This document shows, one piece after another, positions 32,739 to 45,474 of a stretch of DNA of 64,000 nucleotides. A program made the translations under genes and the position numbers. The notes beneath the pieces are model-generated. The model was not told the DNA's origin. It was given only the letters and a program-made list of their open reading frames with translations, and did not search any database. Source of the stretch: Planctomycetota bacterium (GTDB lineage Bacteria > Planctomycetota > UBA1135 > UBA2386); assembly GCA_020638695.1 (NCBI GenBank), contig JACKIB010000006.1:186001-250000 (forward strand), given 5' to 3'. Each line of letters begins with the position of its first letter. Position 1 is the first letter of the stretch.

Positions 32739-35700
32739 TCAGCGATCTTCGCCGCGCGGTGGCGACCCGCCGCGCAAGAACGCGAGCATCGCTGCCCACA
32801 GCTTGCCGACCCCGGGTTTCACTTCGTGCGCCGCATCTCCCTCGTCCAGGTCCGCACGCGCCGCCATGCCCCCGCTGGGCGTCCCCGGTCGTTGGACGTC
32901 GTGCACCGGCTCGACGCGGACCGTCAGCTGTTGGGTGGTCTGCTCGCCGCTGACCGTGATCGTTACCTCGAACACGAGTTCCTCGGAGACGAATACCTGC
33001 GGCAGCACGATCGACGGGTTGCGTGCCGAAACGTCGGACATGGCGGTCGACGTCCCGGAGACCTGCTTCCAGGTGAACGTGTGCTCTGTCTGTCCGGGGC
33101 CGCTCAGGATCGGCGCGAGCTCCACCGTGGCGCCACCACCCGCCACCACGGTCGTCGTCGGCAAGGTGGCACCCGGCAGGACCTGCACGGTGACCAGGTC
33201 GCTCTGGGTGGTTGCGCCCTCGCTCACCTCGACGCGGAACACCAACCGATCGATCTGTTCGCCCTCCGGCGCGACGAACGTCGGCCGGAGCGAGGTTGCA
33301 CCGTCGAGCGCCACCGGCGTGCCACCGACCTGAGTCCACACCACCGACGAACCGCGTCCTGACCCGCCGGTGAGTTCGGCGACCAAGGTCACGGTCGTGC
33401 CGGCGCCCACCGTCCGGTCGGCGCCCGCCTCGATGTGCAGCGGGAGATCGGCCGCGGGCATGGGCTCGGCTGCTTGCTCGACGGGGCGTGTCGAGGCGGA
33501 ACCGATGTCCGTCGGCTGGTCGGTCGGTACCGGCGACTCGCTCGATGTGGTGGTGGATTGGGTGGACGTTCCGGCACCCACGGTGGCGAGTTGGGGGACC
33601 AAGGTCGGACCCGCGCTGCCGCCGGTTGTGGTCGTCGCGTCCGCTTCCGGATCGGACGACGCCGCGGCGGCACCGCTGTCGCGTTCCGGCGCCTTGTCGA
33701 GCGTGACGGTCACGGTCTCGACCGTGGTCAGGTTGCCGTCGGAGACCGCGATTTGGAACGTCGCGGTGGTCGGGCTCTGGACCTCGGGCGCCACGAACGA
33801 AGCGTTGGTGCCGCTGCCCACCAGAGTCACCGCGGGCCCGGACGTCTGGGTCCACACGAAGGTCAGCGGGCTTCCCTCGGGATCGGTTGCGCTCGCCGAA
33901 AGCGTCACCGTGTCCCCGCTCTCGGCGTTCTGCGACGGCCCGACGCGCACCGTGGGTGCGCTGTCCACAGCGTCGATCTGGATCTGCACGGTGTCGGCCG
34001 AGGCGTTCGCGCCGTCGTCGACCGTCAGTTCGAAGGTGACCGTCGCACCCGCGGGGAGGTTCGGTGCGACGAAGCTCGGAGCCGCGGACAGCGGATCGTC
34101 GAGGACCACTGCCGGTCCACCGGTCTGCACCCAGTGGTAGGTCAGTGTCCCGCCTTCGGGATCCCGACTCGCGGTCCCGTCCAGCGACACCACCTGGCCT
34201 TCGCGCACCGTCCGGTCGGCGCCGGCGTCGGCGGTCGGTGCGTCGTCGTCGGCCCGCACGGTCACCGTCACCGTGTCGGTCGCCACGTTGGCCGCATCCT
34301 GGACTCGCAGCTCGAACGTCAAGTCGGTATTCGACAGACCTTCGGGCGCGACGAACGACGGCGTTGCGGTGTTGGCACCGATCAAGCGGACGGCGGGTCC
34401 GCTCGTCTGCACCCAGGTGTAGGCCAGACTCGATCCCTCGGGATCGGTCGAGGCGGAGCCGTCGAGCACCACCAGGTCGCCTTCGTCGACGCTGCGATCC
34501 GAACCGGCATCGGTGGTCGGCGGGTCGTCGAGTGCGTGGACCGTGACGGTAACGGTGGCGATCGAACTCTGCGTCCCGTCGGAGACTTCGAGTTCGAAGT
34601 CCAGATCGGCGCTGGCCACCAACTCCGGGGCGACGAAGGTCGGCTGGATCGCACTGACGTCGCTCAAGGTGACCGGCGGACCGCCTACCTGCCGCCAGGT
34701 GTAGGTCAGTGATTGTCCCTCCGGGTCCGAGCTGTGCGAACCGTCGAGCGTCACCACGCTGTTCTCGAATGCGGCCCGATCGGCGCCGGCGTCGGCGGTG
34801 GGTGCATCGTCGTCGGCGTTCACCGTGATGGTCACCGTGTCGGCCGAGGCGTTCACGCCGTCCGTGACGGTGACCTGGAACACGAGCGTGGTGTTGGTCA
34901 ACTGGTCCGGCGCAGTGAAGGTGGGCTGTGCCGATCCGGCGTTGCCGAGCACGACCGCCGGACCACTCAGCTGGCTCCAGCTGTACGCGAGCGGCTTGCC
35001 CTCGGGGTCCGTACTGCCCCGAGCGTCGAGCGTCACCGGGCTGCCCTCCGCGACGGCACGGTCGGCGCCCGCGTCGGCGGTGGGTGCGTCGTCGTCTGCA
35101 TTCACCGTGATCGTGACCGTCGCGACCGAGACGTCGCTGCCATCGCTGACGGTCAGTTGGAAGGTCAGGTCGGTGTTCGCCAGCAAGTCGGGTGCGGTGA
35201 ACGTCGGGCTCGCGACGGTCTCGTCGCTGAGCACTACCGTCGGTCCGCTGATCTGACTCCAGATGTAGGTCAGCGGCTGGCCTTCGGGATCGGAGCTGCC
35301 GGTCCCGTCGAGTGCGACCAGCGCCCCCTCGGTGACGGTCTGCGGTGCGCCGGCGTCCGCGGTCGGTGCGTCGTTGTCGGCGTTGACCGTGATCGTCACG
35401 GTGTCGACCGAGGCCGTCGTGCCGTCGGTGACCGTGAGTTCGAAGGTCAGGTCGGTGTTGGCGAGTGACTCCGGGGCGGTGAAGGTCGGGTTGGCCGCGG
35501 TCGGGTCACTCAGCGTGACCGCTGGGCCACCGGTCTGCACCCAGGTGAACGCGAGCGGCTTGGCTTCGGGGTCCGTGCTGCCGCTGCCGTCGAGCGTCAC
35601 CGCGTCGCCTTCCGCGACCGTCTGGTCCGAACCCGCGTCGGCGGTGGGTGCGTCGTCATCGGCTTGGATCGTGATGTCGACGGTGTCGGTGGTGGTGTTG

Positions 35701-38700
35701 GAGCCGTCGAATACCGACACCTCGAACTTGAGGACCGTGTCACCCAGCAACTCCGGCGCGACGAAGGTCGGGTTCGTGCTGCTCGCATCGCTCAGTTCCA
35801 CCGCCGGCCCCGCGACCTGGACCCAGGTGTAGGTCAGGCTCGCCGAATCGGGATCCGACGTGCCACTGGCGTCGAGCGTGACCGTTGCGCCCTCGACGGC
35901 GGTCTGGTCGGGGCCCGCGTCGGCGCTCGGCGGTGCGCCCACCGGGACTACCGCGGTCGAGACGACGCCGTCCTGGTAGGTGAAGGTGGTCGGCGAGGCG
36001 AACGTGCTGCCGTGGTCGGTGCCGCCGACGTCGAACACCAATGCACCGACCACCCGTTCGGCGCTGAGTGTCACCCCGGACTGCACCGAACCGAGCACTG
36101 CTGAATCGAGGTCGCCAGCGATGTGCATCGCGCGTGCCGACGCCAGGACGACCACGCTGCCGACGTCACCGCGCGCGTCCAGACCCCCGCTCGGGCTGCT
36201 GTTCCCCAGGTCGTGGTCGACCTGCAGGGAGCCGAGCGAGCCGTAGGTGATCAGAGTGCCGGCCAGGTCGTGGGCCACGTGCACGGTTCCGGTGTTGCCC
36301 CGGACCTCGAGAACCGCGCCGCTGTCGACGTCGTGGCCGATGTCGAGGGTGCCCAGGTCGCCCTGTACCACCAGGTCACCGAGGAACTCCTTGCCGACGC
36401 TCGCCGCGCCGAGGTCGCCCGCGACCAGAACGTCGCCGAGGGCGTCTCGGTCGACGGTCAAGCCGTCGAGGTCGCCGCCGATCGTGAGCGTGCCGAGCAG
36501 CCGCGCACCAGTGCTGGCGACCGAGATCTGGCCGACGCTCACATTGGTCGTCACCGCACCGAGGTCGCCGCTGCTGGTGATGATGTCCACCGCCAGGTCG
36601 GCGCCATTCCGATCCTGGATGATCAGCGCGCTGGTGCTGTCGTGACCGCTGGCGTCGTCGATCGACAGCGTCTCGGTCCCCACGTCGTAGCTCCAGTTGA
36701 TCGCTCCCGAGCCGGAGAGGTCGAGGGTGAACGCCTGCGCGCCGGCGAGGAACAGCCCACTTCCGGTGAAGCCCGGCTCGACGTAGTCCCCGTTCAGCAC
36801 CGAGCCGACGATGTCGCTGAACTGGATGGTCCGGAGGTTGTGGTACTCGACCTGGAACGACTGTCCGCCGCCGAGGTCCACCCGCAGCGTGCCGTCACCG
36901 AAGGTCACCGCACTCGACGCGAAGCCGGACAGGTCGAGCGTGTCGCTGCCGCCTCCTCCGTCGATCGTGTAGTGGGCGTCGGCCTGCGGGTTGCTCAGGG
37001 TGAAGCGGTCGTTGAATGCGCTGCCGACGACGCGCTCCACGCCGCTGAGCTGATCGTTGCCGGCCCCGCCAGTGGCCTGCACCGCGCTCGAGGTGAGGTC
37101 GATCGTCACCGCCGCGGCTGCCGCGGAGTAGTCGGCGGTGTCGCTGCCTGTTCCGCCGATCAGCACGTCGTCACCCGAGCCGCCGGCAAGCACGTCGTCG
37201 CCGCCGAGCCCGACCAGCACGTCGCGTCCCGCGCTGCCACTCAGGGTCTCGCCGCCGCCCGTACCGGTGCGGAACTGGAACGGTGTCGCACCGACGAAAG
37301 TGCCCCCGTAGTCGGTTCCCGCGACGTCGAACACCAGCGTTCCTTGCACGGCGCCCGCGGTGATGCGGACACCGGCGTGCACACCGCCGATCGTCGCCGA
37401 GTCGAGATCGCCGGTGACAGCGATGTCGGCGCGGACTTCTCCGCTGACGGTCAGTGTCCCCAGGCTGCCACCGATCGATGTCGTGCTGGTGCTTCCGACG
37501 TTGGTGACGGTGAGGCTGCCGACGTCACCGTCCACTTGCAGCGCGCCGATCAGCTGGTCGCCGATGGTGGCGGTGCCGATGCCACCGTGGACCTGAAGCG
37601 TTCCCTCGAGCCAGGAGTCGATCTCGAGTTTGCCGAGATCCCCCCCGACCACGACCGAACCGGTAGCGCGAATGCTGCCGTGCATGCCGGGGTGGGTGCA
37701 CAGCGCGCTGAGGTTGCCGGACACGTCGAGGGTGCCCAGCACGTCGTCGGCTACCACGGTGGCGCCGAGGTCGCCGACCACCGTGACGGTGCCCGACAGG
37801 TCGCCGCCGATGTTCAGGCCGTCGCCGCCTGCACCGATGTGCACGGTGCCGGACAGGTCGCCACCGATGCTGGTGTTGCCGAGGTGGCCACCGACGGTCC
37901 AGTTGCCGTCCAGGTCGTCGTCGACGGTGAGGGCCAGCAGGTCGCCGTCGATCGTCACCGTCGCGTCACTGCCCAGATCGCCACCGCCACCCAAGGTCAG
38001 GTCGTGGACGTCGCCCGATACGTCGAACGTGCCCCGCAGGTCGTCGCCGAAGGTCGCGGTGCCGAGGTCGCCCTGCACGTCGAGCGAGCCGAGCAGGCCA
38101 CCGTCGACCGCCAGTGTGTCGAGCTTGCCGCCGATGACCACGGTGCCCTGCAGATCCCCGCCCGTGACGGTCAGCGAGCCCACTCCGACGTTGGTGGTCA
38201 GTGAGCCCAGCGTGCTGTCGGTGTGGATCGACGTGATCCCGAGGTCGTGGCCGTTGAGGTCCTCGATGCGGATCGACGTCGACCCGTCGGTCTGGTCAGT
38301 GTCGCCGATGGACAACTGCCCGGCACCGAAGTCGTAGCTCACCGCGATGGTTCCCGGTCCGGACACATCGAGCGAGACCGCCTGGCTCCCGGCGATGAAG
38401 ATCCGGTGTCCGGAGTACGCGTCCTGCGTCGTGTCACCGGACAGAACGGTGGCTGTCACGTCGCTGAACTCGATCGAGGCGATGCGGGTGAAGTCGACCT
38501 GGAACGAGTCGCCACCGCCCATGTCGATGAGCAATGTGCCGTCGCCGAACGTCACCGCTGACGAGGCGAACCCCGTGAGGTCGATCTTGTCACCCCACGT
38601 CGAGGTCCCGTCGACCGAGTAGATCGATCCGGCGGACGGATTCGAGAACGTGAAGGTGTCCGGCCACCAGCTGCCGACCACACCTTCGATCCCCGACAGC

Positions 38701-39047
38701 GTGTCGGTTCCGCCCCCACCCGTGTCCTGCGGACCGCTCACGGTGAGGTCCACCTTGACTCCGAACGTGTCGCTGTAGTCGGCGATGTCCCACCCGCTGC
38801 CGCCGATCAGCGTGTCGTTGCCGAAGCCACCGCGCAGCACGTCGTTGCCGCCCAGCCCGTCGAGCACGTCGTTGCCGGCGCGGGCGTGGATGATGTCGTC
38901 GCCGTCGGTGCCGGTCAGCACGTCGTCTCCCCACGTGCCGTCGATCGAGGTGGCCGACAGCAGCAGCCGACGCTCCACTGGCTCGCCGCGGAATTGCGGT
39001 TCCTGGCCCGGAACTCCGCTGCGGTTCGAGTCCTTGCGGTCGGTCAT
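32739..39047 (-). CDS. Giant secreted protein: LEPRxLL-like motif, RTX repeats, beta-solenoid, REJ/PKD-like repeats
   Basis: A 2,102-residue protein. Residues 22-32 (EPVERRLLLSA) match the planctomycete LEPRxLL N-terminal targeting motif; there is no ordinary signal peptide. Residues 40-90 are RTX nonapeptides (GNDVLDGLGGNDVLRGGFGN), which bind calcium. A beta-sheet region with FASSAVTFGDGTL is followed by a long array of short GDLxGTxxVxGDL repeats (roughly 270-560) suggesting a beta-solenoid. The RTX, FASSAVTFGDGTL and solenoid unit is then repeated (about 598-1035). From about 1039 come seven clear and two or three degenerate REJ/PKD-like repeats of about 94 residues (DAPTADAGADRTVxEG...DPEGxPLTYxW). 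No enzyme domain. Likely an adhesin or surface-layer-like protein, inferred. Confidence 0.85.
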   Translation of the reverse strand: MTDRKDSNRSGVPGQEPQFRGEPVERRLLLSATSIDGTWGDDVLTGTDGDDIIHARAGNDVLDGLGGNDVLRGGFGNDTLIGGSGWDIADYSDTFGVKVDLTVSGPQDTGGGGTDTLSGIEGVVGSWWPDTFTFSNPSAGSIYSVDGTSTWGDKIDLTGFASSAVTFGDGTLLIDMGGGDSFQVDFTRIASIEFSDVTATVLSGDTTQDAYSGHRIFIAGSQAVSLDVSGPGTIAVSYDFGAGQLSIGDTDQTDGSTSIRIEDLNGHDLGITSIHTDSTLGSLTTNVGVGSLTVTGGDLQGTVVIGGKLDTLAVDGGLLGSLDVQGDLGTATFGDDLRGTFDVSGDVHDLTLGGGGDLGSDATVTIDGDLLALTVDDDLDGNWTVGGHLGNTSIGGDLSGTVHIGAGGDGLNIGGDLSGTVTVVGDLGATVVADDVLGTLDVSGNLSALCTHPGMHGSIRATGSVVVGGDLGKLEIDSWLEGTLQVHGGIGTATIGDQLIGALQVDGDVGSLTVTNVGSTSTTSIGGSLGTLTVSGEVRADIAVTGDLDSATIGGVHAGVRITAGAVQGTLVFDVAGTDYGGTFVGATPFQFRTGTGGGETLSGSAGRDVLVGLGGDDVLAGGSGDDVLIGGTGSDTADYSAAAAAVTIDLTSSAVQATGGAGNDQLSGVERVVGSAFNDRFTLSNPQADAHYTIDGGGGSDTLDLSGFASSAVTFGDGTLRVDLGGGQSFQVEYHNLRTIQFSDIVGSVLNGDYVEPGFTGSGLFLAGAQAFTLDLSGSGAINWSYDVGTETLSIDDASGHDSTSALIIQDRNGADLAVDIITSSGDLGAVTTNVSVGQISVASTGARLLGTLTIGGDLDGLTVDRDALGDVLVAGDLGAASVGKEFLGDLVVQGDLGTLDIGHDVDSGAVLEVRGNTGTVHVAHDLAGTLITYGSLGSLQVDHDLGNSSPSGGLDARGDVGSVVVLASARAMHIAGDLDSAVLGSVQSGVTLSAERVVGALVFDVGGTDHGSTFASPTTFTYQDGVVSTAVVPVGAPPSADAGPDQTAVEGATVTLDASGTSDPDSASLTYTWVQVAGPAVELSDASSTNPTFVAPELLGDTVLKFEVSVFDGSNTTTDTVDITIQADDDAPTADAGSDQTVAEGDAVTLDGSGSTDPEAKPLAFTWVQTGGPAVTLSDPTAANPTFTAPESLANTDLTFELTVTDGTTASVDTVTITVNADNDAPTADAGAPQTVTEGALVALDGTGSSDPEGQPLTYIWSQISGPTVVLSDETVASPTFTAPDLLANTDLTFQLTVSDGSDVSVATVTITVNADDDAPTADAGADRAVAEGSPVTLDARGSTDPEGKPLAYSWSQLSGPAVVLGNAGSAQPTFTAPDQLTNTTLVFQVTVTDGVNASADTVTITVNADDDAPTADAGADRAAFENSVVTLDGSHSSDPEGQSLTYTWRQVGGPPVTLSDVSAIQPTFVAPELVASADLDFELEVSDGTQSSIATVTVTVHALDDPPTTDAGSDRSVDEGDLVVLDGSASTDPEGSSLAYTWVQTSGPAVRLIGANTATPSFVAPEGLSNTDLTFELRVQDAANVATDTVTVTVRADDDAPTADAGADRTVREGQVVSLDGTASRDPEGGTLTYHWVQTGGPAVVLDDPLSAAPSFVAPNLPAGATVTFELTVDDGANASADTVQIQIDAVDSAPTVRVGPSQNAESGDTVTLSASATDPEGSPLTFVWTQTSGPAVTLVGSGTNASFVAPEVQSPTTATFQIAVSDGNLTTVETVTVTLDKAPERDSGAAAASSDPEADATTTTGGSAGPTLVPQLATVGAGTSTQSTTTSSESPVPTDQPTDIGSASTRPVEQAAEPMPAADLPLHIEAGADRTVGAGTTVTLVAELTGGSGRGSSVVWTQVGGTPVALDGATSLRPTFVAPEGEQIDRLVFRVEVSEGATTQSDLVTVQVLPGATLPTTTVVAGGGATVELAPILSGPGQTEHTFTWKQVSGTSTAMSDVSARNPSIVLPQVFVSEELVFEVTITVSGEQTTQQLTVRVEPVHDVQRPGTPSGGMAARADLDEGDAAHEVKPGVGKLWAAMLAFLRGGSPPRGEDR

Positions 39048-39249
39048 TCTGTGCGGCGAGCCCCCGGGATCTCCGGAGGTGTCTCCTACTTCGGCAGTTC
39101 CCCGGCGGCTCTGTGCAGATTCTCACCGCACCGCGCTGCCACCGGCGACTCGCGTTGCGGGGCCGACGGCTCGGATCGCCCTTGTGTGGCGCAGCCTCCT
39201 GGGCAAAGCGCGTCAAGCCGCCGTCCCGATGCCGCCGATCCAAGGCACG

Positions 39250-40289
39250 ATGCCCGGTGAAGCGCAAGCCCTGCGCTGGTGTGGCGCCCTCGCGCTCACC
39301 TTGACCTCGGTGGCGCTGTGCGCCCGGGTTCCGTCCCAGTCGGCGAACGAGCTGTCGGATGCGGCGCGCAGCGTGTTCCTCGCCTTCCCGCAGGCGACTT
39401 CGTTTCGCGCCATCGTCCGCGACGTCGACCTCCAGGCACGCATCGCGGTGGAGAAGGGCCTGCCGTTCAAGGTGCACTTCAACGAACTCGGGGCGCACTC
39501 CTTGTACGTGCCGTTCCGCAAGCTCGAGCCGGTCGGGTTGCTGTACGTCCGGACCGAAGACGGTGGTTGGGGCTTCACCGAAGTGAGTTGGTCGCTCAGT
39601 CTCGACCTGCGCGTGCTCGGGTTCCGCTTCCTGCGCTGCCGCAGTCCGCACCGGGCGGCACTGCAGCGGTCACCGTTCGCCCGCTCGCTGATCGGTCGCG
39701 GGTTCGAGCAGTTGGGCGAATTGCTCGGGCGCGATGGACGGCTGTGCTGCCGTCGTGGCGACATTCCCGCGGGCAGCGAGGAGCTGGCGCGGGCATTGGT
39801 GCGGTCGGCGATGAAGACCATCCTGGTGACCCGAACCGTGTGGCGACGCGAACTCCGCAAGCTCCGCGACCTGGCACTCGGACTGCAGGCGTTCCCTGCG
39901 GCGCAGCGGGTCCTGCCGATGGCGCTCGGCGCGATGCACCGCGACTCGCATCTGCGCGCAGTGCACGCGGTCACGGTGTTCGGCACCGCGGACGCTCGGC
40001 TCGGCGTGGCGGTCGCGTCCGAGCTGCACGCGGCGACGACCACGGAGCTGCGTTGGACGTTGACCAAGGACCTGCGCGTCATCCGTGTCACGGTGGTCGG
40101 GGCCCGGTGCCCGGCCGCCCTCCGGGTGGCCTGCAGTGAGCTGGCCGGGCGCAGGCTCGACGACCCGGGGCGCGGGGCGCTGAGTGCGGCGGCGCGAGAC
40201 CTCGACCAGGCGTTGCGCGAAGCACTGCGCGTCGATTCTCGGGCGGCGCGTCCTCCGGCGGTTCCGGCCCCGAGTGGTCGTTCACCGCG

Positions 40290-40293
<4 letters not shown>
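39250..40293 (+). CDS. Secreted or membrane-tethered protein of unknown function
   Basis: A 347-residue protein with a weak signal segment (WCGALALTLTSVALCARVPSQ). Internal features: FNELGAHSLYVPFRKLEPVGLLYVRTEDGGWGFTEVSWSL and a long Arg/Leu-rich helical part (RRELRKLRDLALGLQAF). No recognised domain. Its TGA overlaps the ATG of the hybrid histidine kinase (ATGA at 40290), so it may be the sensory or accessory partner of that kinase. An ATG at 39229 is an alternative start. It diverges from the giant protein gene across about 200 bp. Confidence 0.6.
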
Positions 40294-43001
<2,708 letters not shown>

Positions 43002-43240
43002 GGGAGGTGTTGGAAGCCGCGACGGTCGGTCAGCCGCACCGCCTGCTCGACGGCGCGGCGTCCCGCCCCCCAGACAGACGGTGCACGATCTCGCGACGCT
43101 GTCCACCGACTCTTTGGGCCAGGGAGCCGCGGGGTTTCGTGCCACGTGGTGTGGTGGGTGTAGCCCGGCTCAAGTGCCCTCTGTTCGGGTGTCGAAACTT
43201 CGATACCGGCGGCGTTCTGCCGAACGGCGTCAGAACAGCG

Positions 43241-43645
43241 ATGAGCCACCCCTTCACCACGGATAGTCCGCTGCGCAGTGACCGCGTGCAAGAGCTCTTG
43301 CGCCACCTCGAGGCCGGTCACGTGGACGTCAAGGAAGTGCGGGCCAGGGCCGCGTGCCCGGTGCGCGCGGCGGTGCAGGTGCGCCCTGCCGACGTGGATC
43401 GCCGGGACCAGCAGTGCGTCGAAGGAGTCACCACGGAAGTCCAACGCAGCGGAGTGGTGTGCCTGCTCGAACGCCCGGTCCTGCCGGGAAACGTGTTCCA
43501 CGTCGCGTTCGATCGCGAGCATCTGCAGCTCGACTCCCAGTTGGTCGTGTGCGATCGGGTGGCGATGCTGAGCGACTGCGCGTTCGACGTCCACTTCCGT
43601 TTCGTCCGCGAGGTGGAGCTCCCCGAGGATGTCGATCGGGGGTAG
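43241..43645 (+). CDS. PilZ-like domain protein
   Basis: A 134-residue protein whose RARAACPVRAAVQVRPADVD ... TTEVQRSGVVCLLERPVLPGNVFHVAF ... FDVHFRFVREVEL pattern resembles a PilZ beta-barrel, the cyclic-di-GMP receptor domain; the canonical RxxxR and DxSxxG motifs are not clean, so it may be degenerate. The ATG at 43241 is the first that excludes a low-complexity leader. Its last 17 bases overlap the next gene. The 239 bp before it show no recognisable element. It could link the kinase to the export proteins downstream; that is inference. Confidence 0.5.
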   Translation: MSHPFTTDSPLRSDRVQELLRHLEAGHVDVKEVRARAACPVRAAVQVRPADVDRRDQQCVEGVTTEVQRSGVVCLLERPVLPGNVFHVAFDREHLQLDSQLVVCDRVAMLSDCAFDVHFRFVREVELPEDVDRG

Positions 43646-45470
43646 GCAGAGTGTCGCGCCGGACTGGGCGGGGCTGACCGTCCTGCAGTGCGAGCTGCGG
43701 GCGATGTTCCTGCGGCGGCCGGTGAATCGAGCACTTTCCGAGGCACTGCAGCGCATCGGACAGCGGCTGGGGGCGGAGTACGCCGTGGTACACGCACGAC
43801 TCGGCGTGCACCTGCTGACCGAAGAGTGGTCGCGGCCTGGCACCGAACCGCAGGGTGAGGTGCGGGAGTCGGTCAACAACATCGTGTGGGAGGCGATGTC
43901 CAACGAGTCGGTGCGCTGCACCAAACTCGGCGAAGGCGACGGGGCTTCGGTGGTGGTCACCGCGGTGATGTACGACGAGGACATCGAGCAGGCCGGCGCA
44001 GCCGCGCTGGTGCTGCCGCCGTGTACCGAGGAACAGGCGCTGCGCAGCCTGCTGTGCTTGGAGGGAGCGTTGGGCTGCCTGGCGATCCTGGTCGGAAGCC
44101 GCAGCAAGTCCAGCGAGCCGGTGGCGGAGCACCGCCGCGTCGAGCCGACCGCCGCCGCCGAGCACCCGATGCGCCTGGCGTTGGCGATCGCATCCGATGT
44201 GCAGCACCGCTACGGATTCGATCTGACCGCGGTGGGGTTCGTCACCGGCCACCGTGTCGACGTGATGGCGGTCAGTGGGCACGCTCATGTCAACCAGGCG
44301 ACGCCGGGGGTGCAGGTGCTGCGTGCGGCGATGGCCGAGTGCTACGACCGCGCCGCGCCGGTGCTGTTCTCCGGAAGGGACGCCGAGGGCTGCGACGAGG
44401 ATCCACGACTGCACGCGCAGTGGAGCGCGACGCTGGGCGGCGATCCGGTGGCTTCCGTCCCGTTGACAGTGTTCGGGGAAGTCGTCGCAGTGGTGTCGAT
44501 GAGCAAGGGGGCGGCAACCAGCCTCGACCGCGACCGCGTCAACCGCGTCGCCGAGGAGATGTCGGGCTACGCGGCGTTGGTGCCCCTGTCGCGCGCGGCA
44601 TCGCGCGGACTGCTGACGCACCTGCGCGACAGCATGCGCGCTTGGCGCCGGCGAATCGCGGGTGCGGGGGTGCGTCGGGCCGCTACCTACCTCACGCTGT
44701 TGCTCGGGCTGGTCGCCTGGTTGGCGTTTGGCAGCCTGCGTTTCACCTTCACCGTGCCATGCGTTGTGCGGGCCGCCGATGCGGTGGTCACGCCGTGTCC
44801 GCGTGACGGGATTCTCGCCGAGCTGTTCGTGTCGCCGGGAGACCGAGTGCACGCCGGCCAGATGCTGGCGGCGCTGGATGCCAACCAGGACGTGCTGCGC
44901 CGCGCCGAGTTGCGCGCGGAGATCGAGTCGGTGGAAGCGCAAGCGGACAAGGCGCTCGCGGAGCGTGAGTTCGGCGACCTCCGTATCCACCGGGCGCGCA
45001 AGTCCAGTCTGTTGGCGCAGCTCGCGGTGGTCGAGGCCAACATCGAAGCGGCGCAGATCCGCGCGCCGCGCGACGGGATGGTGCTCGACGGAGATCTCCG
45101 TGAACGGATCGGCGCACGGCTGCGCGCGGGCGATGACATGTTCACGCTGGCTCGCTACGACCGCGCCGTCGTGGTGCTGAAGGTTCCCGAGCAGTTGGTG
45201 CTCGCCGCGCGCGACGCCCGGACCACGGTGTTCTCGCCGGCGGCGGATCCGAGTCGCCGCTACGACCTGCGGCAGCTGCGGGTGCATCCGGCGAGCACCG
45301 TCGCCGAGGGGAAGAACGTGTTCCTCGGGGAAGCCACGGTGGTCGCCGACCTCGACGGGATCGCGCCGGGGATGGAGGGCGTCGCGTGCGTGGATGCCGG
45401 ACCGCGCGCTGCGTGGTGGGTTCTGTCGCATCGGGTGACGCACTGGCTGCAGCTCAATTTCTGGCTGTGA
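43629..45470 (+). CDS. GAF-containing HlyD-type membrane fusion protein
   Basis: A 613-residue protein: a cytoplasmic half with one or two GAF-like domains (clearest at about 185-310, DVQHRYGFDLTAVGFVTGHRVDVMAVSG and DPVASVPLTVFGEVVAVVSM), one membrane segment (351-372), then a periplasmic adaptor part with a lipoyl-like motif (VVTPCPRDGILAELFVSPGDRVHAGQMLAALD), a coiled coil (DVLRRAELRAEIESVEAQADKALAERE) and the returning lipoyl half (AQIRAPRDGMVLDGDL). This GAF-HlyD architecture is normally found next to an M50 peptidase-HlyD fusion, as here. It probably forms part of an export or signal-transducing assembly across the envelope. Confidence 0.82.
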   Translation: MSIGGRQSVAPDWAGLTVLQCELRAMFLRRPVNRALSEALQRIGQRLGAEYAVVHARLGVHLLTEEWSRPGTEPQGEVRESVNNIVWEAMSNESVRCTKLGEGDGASVVVTAVMYDEDIEQAGAAALVLPPCTEEQALRSLLCLEGALGCLAILVGSRSKSSEPVAEHRRVEPTAAAEHPMRLALAIASDVQHRYGFDLTAVGFVTGHRVDVMAVSGHAHVNQATPGVQVLRAAMAECYDRAAPVLFSGRDAEGCDEDPRLHAQWSATLGGDPVASVPLTVFGEVVAVVSMSKGAATSLDRDRVNRVAEEMSGYAALVPLSRAASRGLLTHLRDSMRAWRRRIAGAGVRRAATYLTLLLGLVAWLAFGSLRFTFTVPCVVRAADAVVTPCPRDGILAELFVSPGDRVHAGQMLAALDANQDVLRRAELRAEIESVEAQADKALAEREFGDLRIHRARKSSLLAQLAVVEANIEAAQIRAPRDGMVLDGDLRERIGARLRAGDDMFTLARYDRAVVVLKVPEQLVLAARDARTTVFSPAADPSRRYDLRQLRVHPASTVAEGKNVFLGEATVVADLDGIAPGMEGVACVDAGPRAAWWVLSHRVTHWLQLNFWL

Positions 45471-45474
45471 AGCG

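Noticed and set aside
33950..35930. Regular repeats of about 282 bp that might look like an array
   Set aside because: They are coding REJ/PKD-type domains, far too long for CRISPR spacers and without a cas gene.
36123..38204. 693-codon frame antisense to the giant protein
   Set aside because: Mirror of the repetitive minus-strand gene; no domain or start signal.
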